Assembly (NCBI GenBank): GCA_964440985.1 | Contig: CAYTWE010000003.1 | Span: forward strand, 1 to 64,000 | Source: UBA1731 sp964440985 | Lineage (GTDB): Bacteria > Verrucomicrobiota > Kiritimatiellia > RFP12 > UBA1067 | Direction: 5' to 3' | Length of the DNA stretch: 64,000 bases | Shown here: positions 1 to 8,822 of the stretch, piece by piece | Numbering within the stretch: the first letter of the stretch is position 1 | Layout: each line of letters starts with the position of its first letter | Translations under genes and position numbers: made by a program | The notes under the pieces: generated by a model | The model's input: the letters and a program-made list of their open reading frames with translations, nothing else | What the model was told of the DNA's origin: nothing | The model's database searches: none

Positions 1-136
1 GAAGATAGACGGCGTTCCAGCCTTGGACGAGCGACACCTTCTGAGCCATTTCCACACGTGCTTCCGTGCGGAATGCCAGAATGCCGACAAGGAATGCCGA
101 CACAACCAAAAAGTTGAACTTCGCGTAACTGCTCAT
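1..136 (-). CDS. Exported protein of unknown function, N-terminal part only
   Basis: Only the first 45 codons lie in the window; the gene continues past position 1. The start ATG at 136-134 opens a signal-peptide-like segment: a short polar start, then a hydrophobic stretch (FLVVSAFLVGILAF), then a probable cleavage region near TEARVE. The visible mature part reads KVSLVQGWNAVYL, a start I associate with exported proteins of this bacterial group (inference). There is no Shine-Dalgarno sequence. A TGATACAAT extended -10 box ends only 8 bases before the start, so the mRNA is probably leaderless or nearly so. Function cannot be assigned from this fragment. Confidence 0.6.
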   Translation of the reverse strand, partial: MSSYAKFNFLVVSAFLVGILAFRTEARVEMAQKVSLVQGWNAVYL

Positions 137-144
137 ATGCCGCC

Positions 145-153
145 ATTGTATCA
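145..153 (-). promoter_or_regulatory. Extended -10 promoter, near-leaderless gene at 136
   Basis: On the minus strand the bases read TGATACAAT, a TGn plus a good -10 hexamer. The start codon follows after 8 bases, so transcription should begin within a few bases of the ATG. Confidence 0.5.
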
Positions 154-314
154 AACACACCCATGATGCACAACTAAGCCGAGAAATAAATGCAAAATAT
201 ATGATGGCAATGCACCGCCATCTGCCGGTCTGCGTACGCTATCTGCGGAAACATCTGCGCACAGCTGCCCCCAACCGCGCATGAATTGCAGCAAATCCCT
301 CAATTGCAGGCCAC

Positions 315-349
315 AAAAAGGCGGCTATGCCGTTTAAGGCATAGCCGCC
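315..349 (-). terminator. Rho-independent terminator of the 411-1274 gene
   Basis: A perfect 12-bp inverted repeat (GGCGGCTATGCC at 320-331, its complement at 338-349) with a 6-base loop is followed on the minus strand by five Ts. It lies 62 bases past the stop of the exported-protein gene. The rest of 137-410 holds the promoter of the first gene and nothing else I can support. Confidence 0.9.
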
Positions 350-410
350 CAGTGCGCAGCGCAGGCGCGAAAGGATATGTAACGTCTGCGCATTTGCGCC
401 ATATGTGAAA

Positions 411-1274
411 TCAGAATGCGTCCGCAGCCGCATCTACGCGCTTGCCGCGCTTCTCTGCAGCCGTCTTGCGGGCCGCCTCGCGAAGCTCCTCGCGCTCCTG
501 GACGGCCTGCGACGCAACGGCGTCATCCCAAGCGACGACCACTGTCTCGTAATCCTGCGTAGCACCGCTCAGACACGCCCTCACATGACGGTAGGGACCG
601 ATTTCGAACTGGTAGCACGGTTTCCACCAGCTGCAGAGACGCGCCCATGTGCCGTAGCGTTTTTCAAGCGCCTCAACGAGATAATGCCTTCTCCAGTTGG
701 CGCCTGCATCCACAGCCTCCTTCGCACAGGCATATATCTTTGCGACCTTGTGCGTTTTCGGCGTCACATAGACGTAATACTCGTCAAAGCCGTCAAGGGG
801 CTTCTTCGGCTTGAACACGGCCCTGACAAAATCGGCGTCGCCGGCATCCTCCTCAAACTTGTCAGCCTTGAAGACCTCTCCGAACTTCAACCCAAGGAAG
901 GAGTCCGCATTGCATTTCTCGGCCCTTTCTCCGGTGCCGACATTCAGCGATGAGAGCGGCGCAACGCCGTCCTGACCGGCAGGATAGCTCTGGGCGTATT
1001 CGCTGGTGCTTGTCTCAAGCACATTGCCTTCCATGTCCATGTTTGTGCGGGTTTCACGGCGACGTTCGGTAACCATATTTCCGTTGGTCGTCACCGTCGA
1101 TTCGGTGAACACCCGCGAAATGCTTCCATTGTCGTTGGTCGTCACCGATGATTCTGCGGTCTTTGACGTCATGTCCTTGGACTTTGGCTTGTCCGCAGCC
1201 GCCTTGGCGCAGAACGCCGCCGCCGCAAGCACAACACCTGCAACCGCAACCGTCAGTTTGCTTCTTGCCTTCAT
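411..1274 (-). CDS. Exported protein of unknown function
   Basis: A 287-residue protein. The chosen start (MKARSKL...) is preceded by AAAGGAA at good spacing; an upstream in-frame ATG has no such site. Residues 1-27 form a signal peptide (hydrophobic VAVAGVVLAAAAFCAKA, cleavage likely after AKAAA). Residues about 30-95 are Ser/Thr-rich and low in complexity. Residues about 110-240 look folded, with paired Trp and Cys residues (LCSWWKPCYQF) that could form a disulfide after export. The C-terminus is charged and helical (EREELREAARKTAAEKRGKR). I recognise no family. It is a single-gene unit: its own extended -10 promoter lies upstream and a strong terminator follows. Confidence 0.75.
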   Translation of the reverse strand: MKARSKLTVAVAGVVLAAAAFCAKAAADKPKSKDMTSKTAESSVTTNDNGSISRVFTESTVTTNGNMVTERRRETRTNMDMEGNVLETSTSEYAQSYPAGQDGVAPLSSLNVGTGERAEKCNADSFLGLKFGEVFKADKFEEDAGDADFVRAVFKPKKPLDGFDEYYVYVTPKTHKVAKIYACAKEAVDAGANWRRHYLVEALEKRYGTWARLCSWWKPCYQFEIGPYRHVRACLSGATQDYETVVVAWDDAVASQAVQEREELREAARKTAAEKRGKRVDAAADAF

Positions 1275-1318
1275 GTCGTATGTTCCTTTCAGTTTGTTAT
1301 TTCCCTTGAACGCCGCGA

Positions 1319-1327
1319 AATATACCA
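1319..1327 (-). promoter_or_regulatory. Extended -10 promoter of the 411-1274 gene
   Basis: The minus strand reads TGGTATATT, a TGn followed by a near-consensus -10. It predicts a leader of about 38 bases, which contains the AAAGGAA ribosome site. Confidence 0.55.
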
Positions 1328-1366
1328 CGATGGTGTTAACGGAATGTTAACGGAACATACTTTTCC

Positions 1367-1405
1367 AAAAAGACAGACGCGCCATCCTGTGGGACAGCGC
1401 GTCTG
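1367..1405 (-). terminator. Rho-independent terminator after pnp
   Basis: A 9-bp perfect stem (cagacgcgc at 1374-1382 with gcgcgtctg at 1397-1405) is followed on the minus strand by five Ts. It starts about 24 bases past the pnp stop and ends the rpsO-pnp unit. Confidence 0.85.
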
Positions 1406-1428
1406 CTTCAGCATTGCGTATGCTGCGG

Positions 1429-3543
1429 TTACGCCTGTGCGTCTGCTTCCGCCATTGCGGCGCGACGGCTCAGCTTGATGCGACCGCGATCGTCAACGCC
1501 AAGGCACTTCACGCGCATCTTGTCGCCAACCTTGCACACGTCCTCGACGGAGTGCACACGCTTGTCGGAAAGCTCGGATATGTGACAGAGGCCGTCCTTT
1601 CCGGGAAGGATCTCCACAAACGCACCGAACTCCTTGATGCCGGTGACTGTTCCGTCGTAGATCTTGCCGGGCTCCGCTTCGGCGGTGACGGCATTGACTT
1701 CGGCCTTTGCGCTCTCCATCATGTCGCCGGACGTCGCGAAGATGGAGACCACTCCGTAGTCGCCTTCCTCCTCGATGTCAATCTGTGCGCCGGTCTTTTC
1801 GCAGATGCCGCGAATCGTCTCGCCGCCCTTGCCGATCAAGGCACCGATCTTGTCCGCAGGAATCTTGACGACCTCCATGCGCGGCGCGTACTTGTTGAGT
1901 TCCGCGCGCGGTGCAGGAATCACGCTCTCCATGTAGTCGATGATCTTCATGCGGGCGTCGTGCGCGGCCTTCACCGCACCCTCGACGAGATCCCATGTGA
2001 GACCACGAAGCTTCAGGTCAACCTGGAAGCCGGTGATGCCCTTCTTCGTGCCGCCGACCTTGAAGTCCATATCGCCGCAGTGATCCTCTGCGCCGAGAAT
2101 GTCGGTGACGAGCACCTTCTGGCTCTGGTCGGCGTTCGTGAAGAGACCGATCGAAATGCCGGCGACCGTGCGCTTCAGCGGCACACCCGCATCCATGAGC
2201 GCGAGGCAGCCGTTGCAGATCGAAGCCATTGAGGACGAGCCGTTGGATCCCATGATCTCCGAGACCACGCGGATCGAATACGGGAACTCATCAGGCAGCA
2301 CCTCAGCGATGGAACGCTCAGCAAGGGCGCCATGGCCGATTTCGCGGCGGCCAGTGGAGCCGAGACGGCCAACCTCACCCGTGCAGTACGGAGGGAAGTT
2401 GTAGTGGAGCATGAAACGCTTGGAGAGCGGACCGCCCGTCACGGAATCAAGCTCCTGAGCATCCTTCTTCGTGCCGAGCGTGACTGTCGCAAAGGACTGC
2501 GTCTCACCGCGCGAGAACACCGCCGAACCATGAACGCGGGGCAGCACCCCGACCTGGGCCGCGAGCGGACGAATCTCGTGCTGGGCGCGTCCGTCGATGC
2601 GAAGTCCCTTCTCAAGCACGTTCCGGCGCACAGTCTCGATCTCGAGCGCATCGAACAGATGCACGAAACCGACGGCATCGATCTCCGGCCACTTCTCGGA
2701 AACCTTCTTGAGGAGGTCTTCCTTGATGGCGCTGACCTTGCCCTGACGCTCCAGCTTGCCCTTGATGAGCAGTGCCGCAGAAAGGGCCTCGCCTCCTTCG
2801 GCGCGCATGAAGTCCATCTTGTCGGCAGGCTGCGGAACATCCTTGATGTCCTTGTCCGGCTTGCCGAGCGCACGGCGCATCTCGATCTGGAGATCGATGA
2901 TCTTCTCAACCTCTTCGTGGGCGCGCTTGAGGGCTGCGACAAAATCCTCGTCGGAAACTTCGCTTGCGGATCCCTCCATCATGAGGAACTTGCCGCGAAT
3001 GCCCGCGTAAAGCAGGTCTATGTCGCTCTTCGCCTTCTGCTCATGCGTGGGGTTGATGACCCACTGTCCGTCGATGCGGCCGATACGGACGCATCCGATA
3101 GGTCCCATGAACGGAATCTCGCTGATGTGGAGCGCCGCCGAAGCCGCGTTCACGGCGAGGAAGTCCGCCTCGCGCGTCCCATCGGACTGGATGAGCATGG
3201 AGTTGACCTGCACATCGTTGTAGTAGCCGTCGGGAAAGAGCGGACGGATCGGACGGTCGCACATGCGAGCCGTAAGGATTTCCTTCGAAGTGGGACGCGC
3301 CTCGCGCTTGAAGAAGCCGCCGGGGAACTTTCCGGCTGCGTAGAACTTCTCGCGATACTCACACTGGAGCGGGAAGAAGTCTATGCCTTCACGCGGCGTA
3401 TCCGTGTTGGTCACGGCCGTGAAGACCGTGCTGTCGCCGTACGAGACGGTGACCGCCCCTGCCGCCTGCTGCGCCAGAAGCCCGGTCTCGATGACGAGAT
3501 CCTGCCCGCCGATCGAAACCTTAAACTGCTTTGTACCTTCCAT
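1429..3543 (-). CDS. pnp: Polyribonucleotide nucleotidyltransferase (PNPase)
   Basis: Phosphorolytic 3'-5' exoribonuclease that releases nucleoside diphosphates from RNA; in many bacteria it joins the degradosome in the cytoplasm. At 704 residues it has normal family length and full architecture: two RNase PH-like domains (about 10-230 and 310-540) joined by a helical linker, a KH domain near 555-610 with the GxxG loop GKGG, and a C-terminal S1 domain near 622-692 (GTVTGIKEFGAFVEI). The active-site core of the second PH domain is present (SGNGSSSMAS-like region, DILGAEDHCGDMDFKV). It sits 15 bases behind rpsO, the classic rpsO-pnp order, and is followed by a strong terminator. PNPase often represses its own mRNA through the rpsO-pnp leader; no such site can be shown here. 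Confidence 0.98.
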   Translation of the reverse strand: MEGTKQFKVSIGGQDLVIETGLLAQQAAGAVTVSYGDSTVFTAVTNTDTPREGIDFFPLQCEYREKFYAAGKFPGGFFKREARPTSKEILTARMCDRPIRPLFPDGYYNDVQVNSMLIQSDGTREADFLAVNAASAALHISEIPFMGPIGCVRIGRIDGQWVINPTHEQKAKSDIDLLYAGIRGKFLMMEGSASEVSDEDFVAALKRAHEEVEKIIDLQIEMRRALGKPDKDIKDVPQPADKMDFMRAEGGEALSAALLIKGKLERQGKVSAIKEDLLKKVSEKWPEIDAVGFVHLFDALEIETVRRNVLEKGLRIDGRAQHEIRPLAAQVGVLPRVHGSAVFSRGETQSFATVTLGTKKDAQELDSVTGGPLSKRFMLHYNFPPYCTGEVGRLGSTGRREIGHGALAERSIAEVLPDEFPYSIRVVSEIMGSNGSSSMASICNGCLALMDAGVPLKRTVAGISIGLFTNADQSQKVLVTDILGAEDHCGDMDFKVGGTKKGITGFQVDLKLRGLTWDLVEGAVKAAHDARMKIIDYMESVIPAPRAELNKYAPRMEVVKIPADKIGALIGKGGETIRGICEKTGAQIDIEEEGDYGVVSIFATSGDMMESAKAEVNAVTAEAEPGKIYDGTVTGIKEFGAFVEILPGKDGLCHISELSDKRVHSVEDVCKVGDKMRVKCLGVDDRGRIKLSRRAAMAEADAQA

Positions 3544-3558
3544 CGATCACCACCCCAG

Positions 3559-3816
3559 TTAGCGGCGCAGGCCAAGCTTCTTGATGAGATCCTTGTACTT
3601 AGCCTCATCCTCGCGCTTGAGGTAGTTGAGGAGTTTGCGGCGGTTGTTCACCTTGCGGAGAAGACCATAGCGGGACGAATGATCCTTCTTGTTCTGCTTG
3701 AGGTGCTCCGTGAGCGCCAGAATCTCCTTCGTCAACGTTGCAATCTGAACCTCCGAAGATCCAGTGTCACGGTCGTGACGTCCGAATTCACTGCGGACTG
3801 CTGCCTTGTCTATCAT
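3559..3816 (-). CDS. rpsO: 30S ribosomal protein S15
   Basis: An 85-residue S15, slightly shorter than the usual 88-89. S15 binds 16S rRNA early and helps organise the central domain of the small subunit. The family core is clear (FGRHDRDTGSSEVQIA, then LTEHLKQNKKDHSSRYGLL and the basic KVNNRRKLLNYLK). The start MIDKAAVRSEF follows a purine-rich AAAAGGAAAAG. First gene of the rpsO-pnp unit. I did not find a convincing -10 box close upstream. Confidence 0.97.
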   Translation of the reverse strand: MIDKAAVRSEFGRHDRDTGSSEVQIATLTKEILALTEHLKQNKKDHSSRYGLLRKVNNRRKLLNYLKREDEAKYKDLIKKLGLRR

Positions 3817-4148
3817 TTTCTTTTCCTTTTTCTTTCTGTCTTGGTAAGCTGTTTTCCATGTGGACGCCGATACGTGCGGCCGCTTCCTTCGCTGCGCATA
3901 CCGGCGATACTGTGCCGCGACAGACGAAGGCGCATTCCACCCATGGTGAAAGAAACCCGCGAGAGGGAACGAATCCTATTGTCGGTCGCAGATGGCCGTG
4001 TAGGATATCATATCGCGCCCTTCGGCGCAAGTACCCATCTGCAAAGTGCAGTTTCGGAAAGTTGTAACGCAAATGGCAATATATAATGAGCCAGCAAGAA
4101 TGGAGGAAGGCCATGGAGAACGATGAAATGAAAGAGCCCCCTCTGCCG
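3817..4148. other. Intergenic stretch without a supported gene
   Basis: 332 bases between rpsO and the nuclease remnant. It must hold the rpsO promoter, but I cannot place one with confidence. A TATAAT on the plus strand at 4082-4087 points toward an open frame that merely reads antisense through the remnant, so I do not call a gene there. Confidence 0.5.
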
Positions 4149-4640
4149 TTAACCGCCAATCTCCAATTGCTTTCGCAGTTCATCAATCGGCGGAAGTGCG
4201 CGTCTGAGGTTCTCCGGCATCTCGTCCGCCGTCCTGCAGGTCGCCACGCCAAGCGGCTTGTTGCAGTCCCTTGTCGCATATTCGACATACGGCTTGTCTG
4301 CGGACGCTGGCGAGCAAATTTCAGCGTCGATAATGTCAGGCTCTAATTTTGACGCCACTGGCGGCAAAATTACATCGCCCCGCAATGTCTCAAAGAACTG
4401 TCGTATTTTCCGTATGCTTTTGCCGCTAAGCCCTCGCAAGCCGGGCATTTCTTTCTGAAGTCGCACACTGATGGCGTCAACGACGCCGGAACCCCATTTC
4501 TCGGACTTGGTTTTATGCGAGGCGTAGCACCCGACCCAGAAATTCAACGCAAGCATTTCGGCATTGGCGTCTGCCGCCACGCGAGCCTGCGTCCGGACGA
4601 TTGCGGACTTGATTTCCTTGACGGCGGCAATGAATTCCGC
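4149..4640 (-). pseudogene. DUF1016 (YhcG-type) nuclease remnant with internal deletion
   Basis: Two ends of one protein family are joined with the middle missing. Residues encoded at about 4640-4390 match the DUF1016 N-terminal domain (WGSGVVDAISVRLQKEMPGL, then LSGKSIRKIRQFF). After a short unrelated spacer, 4255-4149 encode the typical C-terminal tail of the same family (KPLGVATCRTADEMPENLRR, then LPPIDELRKQL). The PD-(D/E)XK nuclease domain that normally lies between is absent; intact members are about 330-380 residues, against about 163 here. No in-frame ATG opens the frame: a TGA precedes it at 4641-4643, and the ATG at 4644 is in another frame. The family includes restriction-associated and mobile-element nucleases. 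I read this as a decayed accessory gene; the first in-frame start-like codon is a GTG at 4580. Confidence 0.75.
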
Positions 4641-4656
4641 TCATAGGTTGCCGTCC

Positions 4657-4665
4657 ATTATATCA
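4657..4665 (-). promoter_or_regulatory. Extended -10 promoter upstream of the DUF1016 remnant
   Basis: The minus strand reads TGATATAAT, a full extended -10. It is intact although the gene it serves is broken; the nearest ATG is 12 bases further on. Confidence 0.55.
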
Positions 4666-4811
4666 CCTTTACTGACATCATGGGCGAGAACCGGTAGAAG
4701 TTGCGACATTTCGTGGGGTGGCAAACAACAAGGTGAAACTTATGATGCGACGAGAAAAGGAAGAACGAAATCCTCCCCCATGGAGATGACCGGCGGCGAT
4801 GAGGCGGCGGT

Positions 4812-6095
4812 TTACGCCTTGCGGCGCAGAATGAAAGCGGCAAGAGCGAGAAACGCGGCAGGCCACACGACAAGATCCCAAAGCGCAGTCTTAGCCACTT
4901 CTGCCACGGGTATTGCGCGGCCGGATGCAAGGTTGGAGACTGGCGACATCTCGGAGAACGCAGACGTAAACCGTGTCACGATGCGCGAAACCGCAAGCCC
5001 TGTCCGTTCGCCGAGCGTTGCGTTGAATTCGTCCGGAAACTGCGAGACGGCGTCAGGCGCCATCAACGATGCAGCAAGAAGCACTGCGGCGACGAACAGA
5101 GCGACGGGACGTGAGAGCGCAGCGGAGAGGAAAAGCCCAAAGGCCGCAAGAAGCCCCGCCAGCGCAATCATCTCAGCCGTGGCCCTTGCGCTGTTTGCGG
5201 CGAACGAATCGCCAGGCGTAAGCAGCTCGACATCACGCCTTGGACGGAACATGACATCCGTTCTGCCGTCATTCCTGAACGTCAGTTCAAGATCCTCCGG
5301 ATTGATCGACGGCATTTCACCAAACCGCATATCGCCGAATGCCATGCGGGACAGCGGCACGTCGAGCACAGCCTGAGTGCTGTTGCTCACCGCCCCTGTG
5401 CATCCACGGTACCGGAATTCGCCACTGAGAGATTCCTTGATGTTGTACAACGTGGAAAAACGCACCCTGACCTCGACCGGCTCACGGGCGGATACGGAAA
5501 ACGGAAGAGAGACGGTCTTTCCCGGAGCAACCACTTCGTAGCGTTCGTTCTCCTTGGACGCAAGCAGTGCCAGCACAGCGGCACGCGGCGCCTTTTTTAC
5601 CGCTTCGGGAGTCCTGTCGCTCCTGAGAAATTCATCCATCATGCGAGCCGCCGAAACCTCCACCGGCGGGAGAGACGGCGCATGATGCATACGGCAATCC
5701 CCCGGCGCATACTGCGAGACAAAAAGTTTCACGTTAAGCAACAATGCGTTGAAGGCAAGCACAATCGCCATGAGCGCAACGACCGCAAGCCATCTTCCCG
5801 CGGCGATCGAAAACGCAGATGCTGGACGCACAAGCGAGAGATGAAGAAGGTTGTCCTCGCGGTCACGAGAAAACGAACCGCACGAAAGAGCCAACGATGA
5901 CACATACGCAACGGCGGCGATTGCGCCAAACACCATGCGCACATGCATCTCAAGCCGACCGGCCGCCGTTCCATCCGACCGCACAAGACCGGGGAGCAGA
6001 AACTGGACGGCAGCCACAGCGACAAGAAGCACCCAAAGCGTCTTCCCGCGCCACAGGCCGCGCCATGCAGTCGCAAACGCAGCCCTCACGGACAT
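4812..6095 (-). CDS. ABC-2 type transporter permease
   Basis: A 427-residue membrane subunit of an ABC exporter. It has an N-terminal membrane segment (TLWVLLVAVAAVQFLLPGL), two more before residue 140, a large extracytoplasmic domain of about 180 residues, and a C-terminal group of about three segments starting near TAEMIALAGLLAAFGLF. This split arrangement, a big soluble domain between membrane segments, is common in GldF/NatB-like ABC-2 permeases. It overlaps the ATPase gene by 10 bases (start at 6095, ATPase stop at 6086), so the two are probably translationally coupled. The substrate is unknown. Confidence 0.85.
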   Translation of the reverse strand: MSVRAAFATAWRGLWRGKTLWVLLVAVAAVQFLLPGLVRSDGTAAGRLEMHVRMVFGAIAAVAYVSSLALSCGSFSRDREDNLLHLSLVRPASAFSIAAGRWLAVVALMAIVLAFNALLLNVKLFVSQYAPGDCRMHHAPSLPPVEVSAARMMDEFLRSDRTPEAVKKAPRAAVLALLASKENERYEVVAPGKTVSLPFSVSAREPVEVRVRFSTLYNIKESLSGEFRYRGCTGAVSNSTQAVLDVPLSRMAFGDMRFGEMPSINPEDLELTFRNDGRTDVMFRPRRDVELLTPGDSFAANSARATAEMIALAGLLAAFGLFLSAALSRPVALFVAAVLLAASLMAPDAVSQFPDEFNATLGERTGLAVSRIVTRFTSAFSEMSPVSNLASGRAIPVAEVAKTALWDLVVWPAAFLALAAFILRRKA

Positions 6096-6853
6096 CCCTT
6101 CCGCATGTTCAGCCGCTCCTCGAAGTACTCCTCAAGGGCATGGCGCTTGTCCCTGGCGTTCGCGACTATCTCCGCGACGCTTCCTCCGCCCACCTGACGT
6201 CCCTCAGAAATCACCGCGACTCGGTTGCAGACGTCCTGCACGTCGAAAAGCTGATGCGACGTGAGCAGGACGGTCATCCCATCCCCGGCGAGCCGCGCAA
6301 TCAGCTCCTTCACCTCGCGAGTGCCTATCGGATCCAGCCCAGAGGTCGGCTCATCAAGTATCAGCAGTTCTGGCGACGCGACGAGTGCCGCCGCAATCGC
6401 TACACGACGCGCCATTCCCTTTGAGAATCCGCCCACCGTACGGCGACGCACACCGGAAAGCTTCAACTCCTCAAGAAGCGCAAGCATCCGTTCCCTTGCG
6501 ACGGCCCTCTTCATTCCGGACAGCCCCGCGTAATACATCACCGTCTCCTCGGCGGTGAGGAACGGATGCAGATGGGAAAGCTCCGGAAGATACCCGATCC
6601 GCGCACGTGCCGCCTTTGATCTCGGATCTGCGCCGAACAGACGCACCGTCCCCTTTGATGGACGTATCAGACCAAGAATCATCTTGATGGTCGTCGACTT
6701 GCCGGATCCGTTCGGCCCTATCAGGCCAAACACATCCCCCCTCCGCACGTCAAGGTCGAGTCCGCGCACCGCCTGCGCAAGTGGACGCAGCCAGAAGTCC
6801 CGGAACGTCTTCTCGACGCCATTCAGCTCAACGACGGTCTCGTCCTTGGTCAT
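6086..6853 (-). CDS. ABC transporter ATP-binding protein
   Basis: A 255-residue ATPase that powers the two flanking ABC-2 permeases. Walker A is GPNGSGKST, the signature is a variant (GGFSKGMARR instead of LSGGQ), Walker B is LLILDEPTSGLDP, and the switch histidine is in LTSHQ. The start at 6853 was chosen because it forms an ATGA overlap with the upstream permease stop and has AAAGGAA in front. It belongs to the CcmA/NatA-like group that pairs with ABC-2 permeases. Confidence 0.95.
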   Translation of the reverse strand: MTKDETVVELNGVEKTFRDFWLRPLAQAVRGLDLDVRRGDVFGLIGPNGSGKSTTIKMILGLIRPSKGTVRLFGADPRSKAARARIGYLPELSHLHPFLTAEETVMYYAGLSGMKRAVARERMLALLEELKLSGVRRRTVGGFSKGMARRVAIAAALVASPELLILDEPTSGLDPIGTREVKELIARLAGDGMTVLLTSHQLFDVQDVCNRVAVISEGRQVGGGSVAEIVANARDKRHALEEYFEERLNMRKGCP

Positions 6854-7728
6854 CCCAGTTCCTTTCTTTCGAGCAAAGCGCATCCTGCGACAAGCCACAG
6901 AACCGAAAGCGCAAATCCCGCGCAGAGCGGAGCGAACGCCGACATCTCCCCTTCCGCAAGCCAGAACACGCCCATGTCAGGCGCAATGAACCCGATGGGG
7001 AACGCGAAGCCGGCGACAACCGCCGCCGACACGCAGGCGGCGACGCCGTTTGCCTTCATGCAGACCGAAAGCGCACCTGCCATCGCGACGTACACCGCAC
7101 AGGCCACCGCCAGCGAGCAGAACGACGGCGCTGCGGCCACAGCGGAGTGGGCATCGTCGACAAGTACGATTCCAGGCAGCTGGAACAGCACGGTGAGAAG
7201 GCAGGTCCACAGGCAAAATCTGCGATTCCAGAAACGGTTGAGAAGCGCCGCGCACACAAACGGCGCAAGGGAGCTGCATACGCCAACGGCGAATGCCGGC
7301 CCCCACACGCGGACTACGCCTTCGGCGACGAATATCGTATCTGCCTTTGCGCACGAAAAAGACGAAAGGGCTGTTGCGGCGAAGACGGAAACGAAGAACA
7401 TCAGGAACACAAGCAGCGTCCCGGCGAAATGCGCGACAAAATACAGCGAGCGCGACACGCCAAGAGCCAGCGTGGAGGCGGCTATTCCGGTATCGAGTTC
7501 ACGTCCAACAGTGCGGACTATCGCCGGCACGGAGAAAAGAAGCCCAAACATAAACAGGGAGGAAAGCCCCGTCTCTCTCGCCAGCCTTCCCGGCAACCCG
7601 AATCTGTGGTACTGGAACGCCGGCAGCACATGAACCGCCAGCGCGGCAACAGGAAAAAGAATCGCGGACAGCGGCTGCGACATCGTCTCGATCGCCGCCG
7701 TCCGGGCAATTGCCGCGAAACGCCGCAT
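6850..7728 (-). CDS. ABC-2 type transporter permease, second subunit
   Basis: A 292-residue, strongly hydrophobic protein with about six membrane segments (for example LSAILFPVAALAVHVLPAF and LLVFLMFFVSVFAATALSSF) and no large soluble domain. The start at 7728 lies 7 bases past the preceding stop and has AAGG upstream. Its stop overlaps the ATPase start by four bases (ATGA). With the 427-residue permease it would form a heteromeric exporter. An unusual number of cysteines occur in the membrane region. The substrate is unknown. Confidence 0.85.
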   Translation of the reverse strand: MRRFAAIARTAAIETMSQPLSAILFPVAALAVHVLPAFQYHRFGLPGRLARETGLSSLFMFGLLFSVPAIVRTVGRELDTGIAASTLALGVSRSLYFVAHFAGTLLVFLMFFVSVFAATALSSFSCAKADTIFVAEGVVRVWGPAFAVGVCSSLAPFVCAALLNRFWNRRFCLWTCLLTVLFQLPGIVLVDDAHSAVAAAPSFCSLAVACAVYVAMAGALSVCMKANGVAACVSAAVVAGFAFPIGFIAPDMGVFWLAEGEMSAFAPLCAGFALSVLWLVAGCALLERKELG

Positions 7729-7735
7729 AAGCGCC

Positions 7736-8767
7736 TTACCGGCGGTAGTCTGTGTCCGAATGGAACGTCGCAAGATCGTTCGGGCCTGCAGCCGGACCGA
7801 CCGCCTCACGGAAGAGCGTCCACGTGCACAGCCCCATGACGATCAGCGCGGCAAGACCGGCCACCGCCGTCGCCGTGTTCAGCCATGCCGGTGCGCCTGC
7901 GACGGTCTTGACCTCCTCATCCGCCGCTTCAACGGCAGACGGAAGCGGCTTAATATCCGGAATGTCCGAGACGGACGAAAGATCGGCGACCTCGCCCGAA
8001 GCACCAGCCGCAGCATCAGGTGAAGCGGCATTGGCGGATTCAGGTGCGCCAGGACGCTTTATCCCGCTGACCGTCGGACGCTTGAATCCAGGACGGTGAA
8101 GCTTGAGCGTCTTCTTTTGCGTAACCGTGACGGGCTTTTCGGCCTGCGGCGCAGCAGCCTGTTCTGCGGTCTCCTCCGGCTTGGCTGCGGTGGACGCCGG
8201 CTCGACAGGCGCAGACGCGGGCTGCGCGGCTGCGGGAGCGGCATCCGTCTCCGGCTTCGGAGCGGCGGGGACGATTGCAGGGGCGGGCTTCACGGCGCCA
8301 GGTGGCGGCGGAATATCCGTCGGACGACGCAGTTTGATCGTCTTCATCGGCGCGGAGCTTTTCATGGCCGGCGCCACACCAATGGCGGATTCGAGAGAAA
8401 TGCGTGACGTCTTCGTCTTCGCGGCCTGCGCCTGAGCAGGGGTAAGGATTCCCTCGGCGATTATCCCCGTCTTGTGAAGAACCGCCTTCGCGGGCATCGC
8501 ATCCTGCACCGGTGGGATTGGCGAAGGCTTCGGAGCCTCGGCGGCAGCTTCGGGAACGGCGGCCGGTGGCGGCGGCGTTCCGGAGGCGGGCTTCAGCGTG
8601 ACCGGCTTCGCGCCGCCGATCACAGGTTTGCGGATCATGGGCTTGCGAATTATCGGTTTGAGCTTGACGGTCGGAGCGGCGGACGCCGCCGCAGCCGGAT
8701 CCACTTTCGGCGGAACTGCACCGCCCTCTTCAGGCGTGATCGGCTTCATATCAACTTCTTCGCTCAT
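7736..8767 (-). CDS. Pro/Ala-rich protein with a C-terminal membrane anchor
   Basis: A 343-residue protein of unknown function with an excellent ribosome site (AAAGGAGGAG). Most of it is a low-complexity Pro/Ala/Lys-rich region carrying repeated short basic motifs of the form K-x-[IL]-K-L-[RKH]-[RP]-P (TVKLKPIIRKP, KTIKLRRP, KTLKLHRP) and KTSRISLESAIG. A single membrane segment near residues 297-318 (TAVAGLAALIVMGLCTWTLF) leaves a short tail outside. This predicts a cytoplasmic, extended, positively charged domain tethered to the membrane. It is the first gene of the ABC export operon, 7 bases ahead of the permease start, so it may recruit a partner or substrate to the transporter (inference). 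Confidence 0.7.
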   Translation of the reverse strand: MSEEVDMKPITPEEGGAVPPKVDPAAAASAAPTVKLKPIIRKPMIRKPVIGGAKPVTLKPASGTPPPPAAVPEAAAEAPKPSPIPPVQDAMPAKAVLHKTGIIAEGILTPAQAQAAKTKTSRISLESAIGVAPAMKSSAPMKTIKLRRPTDIPPPPGAVKPAPAIVPAAPKPETDAAPAAAQPASAPVEPASTAAKPEETAEQAAAPQAEKPVTVTQKKTLKLHRPGFKRPTVSGIKRPGAPESANAASPDAAAGASGEVADLSSVSDIPDIKPLPSAVEAADEEVKTVAGAPAWLNTATAVAGLAALIVMGLCTWTLFREAVGPAAGPNDLATFHSDTDYRR

Positions 8768-8822
8768 CTACTCCTCCTTTGCCCATCCGTACAGAGATTG
8801 CTGCTGATGACAAACAGACCGG

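Noticed and set aside
2332..4086. A 584-codon open frame on the plus strand
   Set aside because: It is antisense to pnp and rpsO, both certain, and is rich in Arg and Leu with no recognisable domain.
4086..4346. A small plus-strand frame next to a TATAAT box (4082-4087)
   Set aside because: Most of it is simply the reverse of the DUF1016 remnant tail, and the box overlaps the start codon, so transcription would begin inside the frame.
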